Source of the DNA: Parasponia andersonii
Taxonomy: Eukaryota; Streptophyta; Magnoliopsida; Rosales; Cannabaceae
Reading direction: 5' to 3'
Assembly: GCA_002914805.1 (NCBI GenBank)
Contig: JXTB01000295.1
Coordinates: 96,550-160,549 of the forward strand
Length of the DNA: 64,000 nucleotides
Of this stretch, positions 58,068-64,000 are shown one piece after another. Position numbers and translations under genes: made by a program. Positions within the stretch are counted from its first letter, which is position 1, and every line of letters begins with the position of its first letter. The notes under the pieces are model-generated. The model was not told where the DNA came from and did not search any database. It was given only the letters and a program-made list of their open reading frames with translations.

Positions 58068-58595
58068 ATACTTAGGCCTACTTGAATATATTTTTATTTT
58101 TTGTTTTCTGTTTAAATAAACAAAAATTTACAAATTTGTTTTGAAAACATGGTAACACTATTTTTGTTTTCTGTTTTAAAAAATTGTAAACAGAATTTTA
58201 AAATCAATTTTTTAAAAGTAAAAAGTAAAACTAGGAGATGGTATTTTTCTAAAAAATTTTTAAGTGAAATTGTTGTAAATAAACTTTCAGAAGTGATATT
58301 TTTCTAAATAAAAGTTTAATAATAGTATTTTCATAGATGTATTTATCTAAAGTAATTTGTCAAAGTGATATTTTTAAATAAATTTTTATAAATGATATTT
58401 TTATAATTATTTTTGTAGTTACCAAGTATGTTTATGCTTTTTGTTTTTTAAGAATTAAAAATGATTTGAACATATGTTACCCAACAATTTTTTCATTTAT
58501 TAAATTTAAAAACCTAAACAAAATTCTTGTTTTAATTGTTTTCAATTTTTATAAACAAAAAATTGAAAGTGTATCTAAGCTAGCGTGACCTTACT
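58068..58595. mobile_element. possible MITE
   Basis: The ends are weak inverted repeats: left CTTAGGCCTACTTGAATAT and right (reversed) CTTAGATACACTTTCAAT. Both are followed by TTTTGTTTTCTG / TTTTTTGTTTATA-type sequence. The interior has several TGATATTTTT repeats. It is non-coding, about 530 bp. Class is uncertain. Confidence 0.35.
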
Positions 58596-60017
58596 AATTT
58601 GAGGAACGTAGGTAGCAAATGACATATTGACCATACATGGTGAATTCTATCCCAAGTTTGAAAAAAAAATAGACAAAAGTGTTTTTTGATACCATTTTTG
58701 AAGTTTAGTGACGGCGAGTACTAAAATATAATGAAATATATATTGAGGGGCATAGGTGAAATTAACGCTTTACTTTATGCTATGCCAAAGCTAGTTTAAC
58801 TTAATTTACAACTCAACAAATCCACCAAAACAGTCGAAACTAGATTCTTAATCAATATTTCCCCGCTGTAATATTGAATTTTATGTTTAATTATATGAAC
58901 GTTGCAAGTTTTCCATTTCTTTTCTTTTTTCCTTTATTTTTAATTAAGAATTTTGTAAGTTGGTAAAACGAAAGGGAGACGAGCCTTAGGAAATGAATAT
59001 GGTACAAGTCCCATCGAAGACATGGGCGAGGTGATAGAAACAATTTTCGTCATCGTTTATCTTAAAGTTCAAAACTGTATGCTCTAGTTAGCTATACTCA
59101 ATTTTCTCCAAAAAAAAAAAAAAAAAAAAAGAAGCTAGCTATACTCAAGAGGCAAAATATGGAAGTAGTATGGAACATATGATAAATATTGAACATTATT
59201 TCGTTTCAATTTTACGCAAAACGGAAGTGATAAGCCTTCATTCAGAAAAATATACTAAAAATTCAATAACATCATTCGCCATCATCAGCTTTTGGATATA
59301 TTAAAATATCTGCTTTAATCTTCCATTAAAGATCAGCCAACATCTAATAATCCAGTAGTTATTTTCTTTTTTACTTATTTATATATATGTTTTTAACAGT
59401 TAGATGATTATCTAATAATTATCATAATGTAGTTAAAAAAAAATAAATACATATTATTTAATGTTTTTTTCTCTATTTTTTTACCTACAAAAACATATCT
59501 TATAAAAAAATTTGTGATGAATTTTATTTAGGTAAAATAATTATAATTTTTTTAAAAAAAAAAATCCTATTTGATTGGTTTCCATATATATAGGGCAACG
59601 TACATATATCAACATCCACTTCCAGGAGTTGATCCTCGCTGAATTTTATATATGCATCAAGTGTCATTCTTAATCGTATATACAAAAGAAGTGTCACAAC
59701 AATCATAAAGTGAGTTGAACAAAAACATGTGATGTGTTTTAAGAACGGCACTTCAATGACTTATAAAGACAAAGCAGAAGATACATTATTGCTTGTATGA
59801 AACAAATGAAATTAAAACATGTGATTTGTTTTGTAAACTGATTATCAGACCTTCCATTTCATTCATTTTTTATGCTAAAAGAGGGAGAAAAAAAAAAAGA
59901 AAAAAAAAAACTCATCCACTATCTTGGATTGGCTGAATTTGGTTCCAATTTGAAATATGGCTGAAAATTTAAGTCAATTTTCAAGAATTATGGTAGAAAC
60001 ACAACAAGACAACACTT

Positions 60018-60020
<3 letters not shown>

Positions 60021-60060
<40 letters not shown>
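60021..60060. repeat. (AT)20 microsatellite
   Basis: Twenty uninterrupted AT units immediately left of a MITE; a second TA run (60299-60319) lies at its right end. Confidence 0.95.
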
Positions 60061-60062
<2 letters not shown>

Positions 60063-60299
60063 CCAATCCAATAGGTATTTTTTTTCTTTACTTATGGATA
60101 GATATTTTTTTTTTAGCCGTTGGATCACCATTAGATGTTGATCCAATGGCTATAATGAAGTGCATAAAAAACGTGCATCATTAATGCTCTTTCTCTCTCT
60201 TACTTTTTATAATAAAAAAATGTGCATGCTCAATTTTAATTGGCTAAATTGATATCTATGCATAGGTAAAAAAAAAAAATACCTACTGGATTGGTGTCT
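60061..60299. mobile_element. MITE inserted in a TA microsatellite
   Basis: Terminal inverted repeats of about 45 bp: left GCCAATCCAATAGGTATTTT and right (reversed) ACCAATCCAGTAGGTATTTT, both running into a T-run, ACTTATGGATAGATAT / ACCTATGCATAGATAT and a GCC. It is about 239 bp and non-coding, flanked on both sides by TATATA. A TA target would fit Tc1/Mariner (Stowaway-like), but the flanking repeat hides the duplication. Confidence 0.65.
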
Positions 60300-61166
60300 A
60301 TATATATATATATATATATCCGTTCTGGTTAAGACCACTCTAAAAACAATATGAAAGTTGGAAAATGGGGCATTATTAGGCAGACGACCATTAATAAATC
60401 GAATAAAGTTTCAGCTAAGCAGTAGTCAGTGTAGCATCATATAGAAAAGTGTAATGATAGCGGTCATAATTAACTGTAAACAAGTGAAGACACAGTGAAA
60501 AAAGACTAGCCTTCAAAAGAATAATAATCTGATCTTAAACAGCAAAGCAATCAAGCATGTCGGTGCATTTAAGCCCCGCCTTTTCTCAATCTCAATGGGG
60601 CCTATAAACAGGACCCAGCACAACATGTGACGTTTTTAAATGAGACTTTCTTCTTTGAAAAAAGAAAAAAAAGAAAAAAATTCTTTCCATCTTTGGTGAC
60701 TTAGCAGAAGAAACTGATCTCCATCATCCATGTGACACTTCTACATCAAATACTATGCTCTTGCCTCACATAAGTGAGATCCGAAGTGCATAATTTCGTT
60801 ATCTATAAAATGTACTCCTGATTTCTACTAGATCACCGAAACATTACACCATGTACAGCTAGTTTGGTGAATAGATCAATTAATATAAGAAGTTAAAGAC
60901 TTAAGTAATCCAATACGAATTAAGACAGAAATTTTTTTGAAAGTTTAACAAGATGTAGAATTTATGGGATAGATACAAATTTATTAGGTTCACGTGTTTA
61001 CATCATCTGTTGAATTTTGATGTTCCATTTTATATTCAACTAGTGAATTGATTACACGTATTTAAAATTTGAAATTATCTAATTAATCAATTTTTTTTTT
61101 AAAATTTGTCATTTTTATTTCAAAATTTTAATATGATATGTTATTTATTTGTTGGTTGGCCATGAT

Positions 61167-61788
61167 ATTTTTGTTTTGAATGAAAAGCTGTAACTTTATT
61201 CAATCAAATCTCCACGACCATAAGGAGATAAAAACAAAGGACAACAATCAGTCCAATAAGAAAACCGAAATTGCCAAAAGAGTGGATCACTTTATTTTCC
61301 AGACGAGGGATAAAGTGACAAGAATTCACATCGGATAACAAGGATTTAGCCTCCTAAAAGACGGCTTGCATTATCAGCAAAAAGGTGAAGAGTCTTGAGT
61401 CCATTAATGACAACCAGAGAATCGCACTCCAAAACTGAAAGTTCACAGCCCAAACTTTTAGCAAAAGACACCCTTCACGAACACCAATAAGCTCAGCATT
61501 TAACAGTGATAAACAACCAGGGCAACTACTAGAAGATGCAGCAACCACATATCCATTGTGATCACAGATAACAACACCTAGACCAACGGAATTCTGACCG
61601 GCAACTATTGACGCATTAGTGTTTAACTTGAACTATCCAATAGTCGGAGCAACCTATTTGGTCGGTCTGGAAATTTTAACAAGAGCGAAGCAATAGAGAC
61701 CATTGAAATTTCGGTACTCTGCAATGTAATTGTAAGCAAAGTCTAGCAGGTTCAGTGCATCCCGAGTTGTACCACTGTGAACCATATT
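61167..61788 (-). pseudogene. truncated LINE 3' end with RNase H remnant
   Basis: On the minus strand a broken frame carries a plant LINE-type RNase H: FKLNTNASI (the usual N-T-D-G/A, with the catalytic Asp changed to Asn), GLGVVICDHNGYVVAAS, LNAELIGVREG with the Glu and, after a shift, ECDSLVVINGL with the next Asp. Upstream LLDFAYNYIAEYRNFNG matches the linker that usually precedes it. The 3' end AATAAAGTTACAGCTTTTCA followed by an A-rich tail (about 61167-61200) is typical of plant L1-type LINEs. The 5' side is cut by the LTR-like element at 61789. It could also derive from a domesticated RNase H-like gene, but the tail favours a LINE. Confidence 0.7.
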
Positions 61789-62232
61789 TGTAATACCCCA
61801 TGTTTTTAAAGGGCAAATTGGTCTTTCCACCATAATATTTTTTAAAAAAATAATTATATGTATATATATTACTCTTTCTCTCTCTCTCGTCTCCGCCTTC
61901 CCGATCACCTCTCTCACTCTCTCTCTCTCGTTCTCTTGGCCGAAGGAACACAAGGATGAGCCACTGCTGCCACAACCACCGTCCAGTCTTCCCAACTACC
62001 GGTGAAGCTCCCCCACGCCGCCTACTGCCCACGCCACCAATCCCCGGTCACCGCCGAGCTCAACATCACCGGAAAATGCCATTTTTGGCCACGGGAAATT
62101 TTGATATCTGGCGATAATTCCGGTAACGAAAGGTCGCGAAACCGGTTGCATTCGAACCTTTTCGTCGTGGGCTCTCTTTTGGTATATATATTTTGACCAC
62201 ATTTTGTGCGGTTTAAAAGTTGGGGTATTACA
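61789..62232 (+). repeat. solo-LTR-like element with 12-bp terminal inverted repeats
   Basis: It starts TGTAATACCCCA and ends with the exact reverse complement TGGGGTATTACA, 444 bp. Composition follows the usual chromovirus LTR plan: CT-rich run (61873-61935), GC-rich pseudo-coding middle, TATATA and GTGCGGTTT tail. It resembles the fragment at the left window edge. No 5-bp target duplication is visible (ATATT versus TCAAG), and no primer site follows, so it is a decayed solo LTR or a recombined end. Confidence 0.55.
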
Positions 62233-64000
62233 TCAAGTTTGGTGATTTAAGATATTGTTTAGTTATAGTAGTTTTATTTCTCTAATTTCATCAAGTTTCA
62301 TTATTATAACTCATTGGTTGAGAATTCTTGAATTGTTAAGAGTTTGGTTGAATTTAAAACCGGATTATTTAGTTTTGAAAACTTTTAGAAATTCCAAGTT
62401 GACAATTAACATTTTAAATGGCGTAGACTCTTGTACTTGACCAAAGTAATAAGTTTATTTTCAAAGAGATCATGAACATTTTAAACTTGAGCACTAGTTG
62501 AGTAAAAAAAAAAAAAAAATCAATACATTTTTTCAAATGGGTATTATTTTAAACTAATATGTTATTTTGAAACTAGGCATTGTGACATTACTAATTTATT
62601 TGTATACTAGTGAGATTTTATTTTAAGTGGTGTAGATTTGAAGGACCTCTAGATCAAAGTAATTTATTTTTGTAAATATATATACATAAATCAAGCTTTT
62701 CAAGTTCCTTTTTAAACTTTGGGTTTAGTAGATTACTAAGTATTTTCCAATCCCTACTTGATACTTGGTTTGAGATTTAACGAATACTTTCACAAGTATG
62801 CTTGAAAAATGAATGTAAGTTGCTTAAAGAAAAGTTTTGAATAAAAATATTCACAAGTTTGGTCACTCAGTAATCTTTGGTGTAGATTGAAAATAATTTT
62901 GGGAAAAAATCTTTAGTTTCAAGCGTTTGTTTGAAGATTTATACCTATGATTTTCTCTAGAATATATTGCTTAGAGAATAAAAAATTGATATGACTGCTT
63001 GGGTTATAAAAATCCTTTTTTGGTGAAAATGTTGGAGTAGGAAATTTTGATTTAAATCTTCTGAAGCTTATCACTTGTATCTTGTGCGCTTGATGGTCCA
63101 AATTGTATGTTTCTTCTACAATTTTCTTTGATGAGGGTTATCTTGTTGGTTAATGCATATTCCCTTAGTATTTGTTGGATTATTCAGTCACTATGATTCA
63201 TGCTAGCTCGATTTCCTACGGTGTGAATAAAAATTGCATTGGACTATGGGTATTGTGTAATTGGTTTGGACCAATCTCCCTAGTATTGGGAAATACTTGA
63301 GAGTAGAATGAGATTTTGATTTTCAAATCAATAAAAGGCATTGAGTTATATGTATTGGTTTTATGTTTGACATGTTTTGAGTGGTGCATGTTAGTATGCG
63401 ATTTGCTTTTTGAAAATTTGGTTGTAGCTTCCAAAATTAGTTTATTATGTCTAGTATAAATCTTCATTAACTATTAATATTTATTTTGAACGATTAAGTG
63501 AGAATTGGAGTTTGTTTTACCCACTTTGAGAAAAAATTTTGACAATGTTTCACACTTTAATATTTTCTAAATCACCAAATTTTCCCTTATATATGTAAAA
63601 AAAAAAAAAAGATGTGAACTTTCAACCTTTTTAAGAAACTTATTTGATTTCTTTGGAAAATATTTTATAACTCTACCAAAAAAAAAAAAAAACTCCATAA
63701 TATTTAGTTATAATTTAGATTGAGGCCCAAATGTTTTATTAGTTTTGAAAAGAAAAATTGACCATGATAATTTAAATATGGCCTCATTTGTTATTTTACC
63801 AAATAAGTACAGTTTACGTAATAGATGTCCGTTTGGTGATTATTGAAAATATGCTAATGTCATTTTCATGCATTCCACGTTTGTTTTACTAAATGGTTAT
63901 TATGTATAACTCAACTTTATAGATTGATACTTGGACTATTAAAGATTTTCATCATATTTGCATGGAATAAGACTTTTTCTAAATATTGATGTCGAGTTAG
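62233..64000. other. AT-rich spacer
   Basis: No gene was recognised. Loosely repeated phrases such as GTGTAGATT and GATCAAAGTAAT (for example 62630-62665) suggest decayed repeats. The window ends inside this region. Confidence 0.4.

Overview
This is nuclear DNA from a flowering plant, most likely a eudicot. It has multi-exon genes with GT-AG introns, AT-rich intergenic DNA, and plant-specific families (a plant-type NRAMP, SWI3C, PORR and QUA2-type proteins). It also carries a heavy load of nested Copia, Gypsy, hAT, CACTA-like, SINE, LINE and MITE sequences. Four complete protein-coding genes can be read. No rRNA, tRNA or CRISPR feature was found.

Layout. 1-4272 is a repeat block: a Gypsy-type LTR fragment on the minus strand, then a decayed Copia element. 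The Copia element has been hit by a CACTA-like insertion and, inside its 3' LTR, by an intact solo LTR with a 5-bp target duplication. 4695-10361 (+) is a 13-exon NRAMP5-type Mn/Fe/Cd transporter with MITEs in its introns. 11169-16179 (-) is SWI3C, a SWI/SNF chromatin-remodelling core subunit (9 coding exons), convergent with NRAMP5. 16.2-21.6 kb is gene-poor and contains a foldback element with a nested MITE, a 907-bp non-autonomous hAT with a perfect 8-bp TSD, a tandem duplication and a tRNA-derived SINE with an 18-bp TSD. 22667-23872 (-) is a single-exon organellar PORR RNA-binding protein.

24787-43878 is a single 19-kb Ty3/Gypsy element of the Tat type, delimited by 788/789-bp LTRs and the 5-bp TSD CTAGG. 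It holds decayed gag, protease, truncated RT, two RNase H regions and integrase. The integrase plus an adjacent 112-bp repeat array has been duplicated in tandem (period 1976 bp). Downstream lies an antisense accessory gene with its own TATA box, and a second LTR element (Reina-like chromovirus, 36205-41269) is inserted into it. 45845-49742 (-) is an 8-exon QUA2/TSD2-type putative Golgi pectin methyltransferase. 51-64 kb is AT-rich and gene-free, with foldback and MITE elements, microsatellites, a truncated LINE and an LTR-like element.

The four genes do not form a pathway; they are independent housekeeping or metabolic genes in an ordinary plant gene island. I saw no clearly new system. The most informative structures are the antisense gene with its own promoter inside the Tat element, and the datable tandem duplication of its integrase region. 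All coordinates and exon borders were read by eye from splice signals and reading frames.
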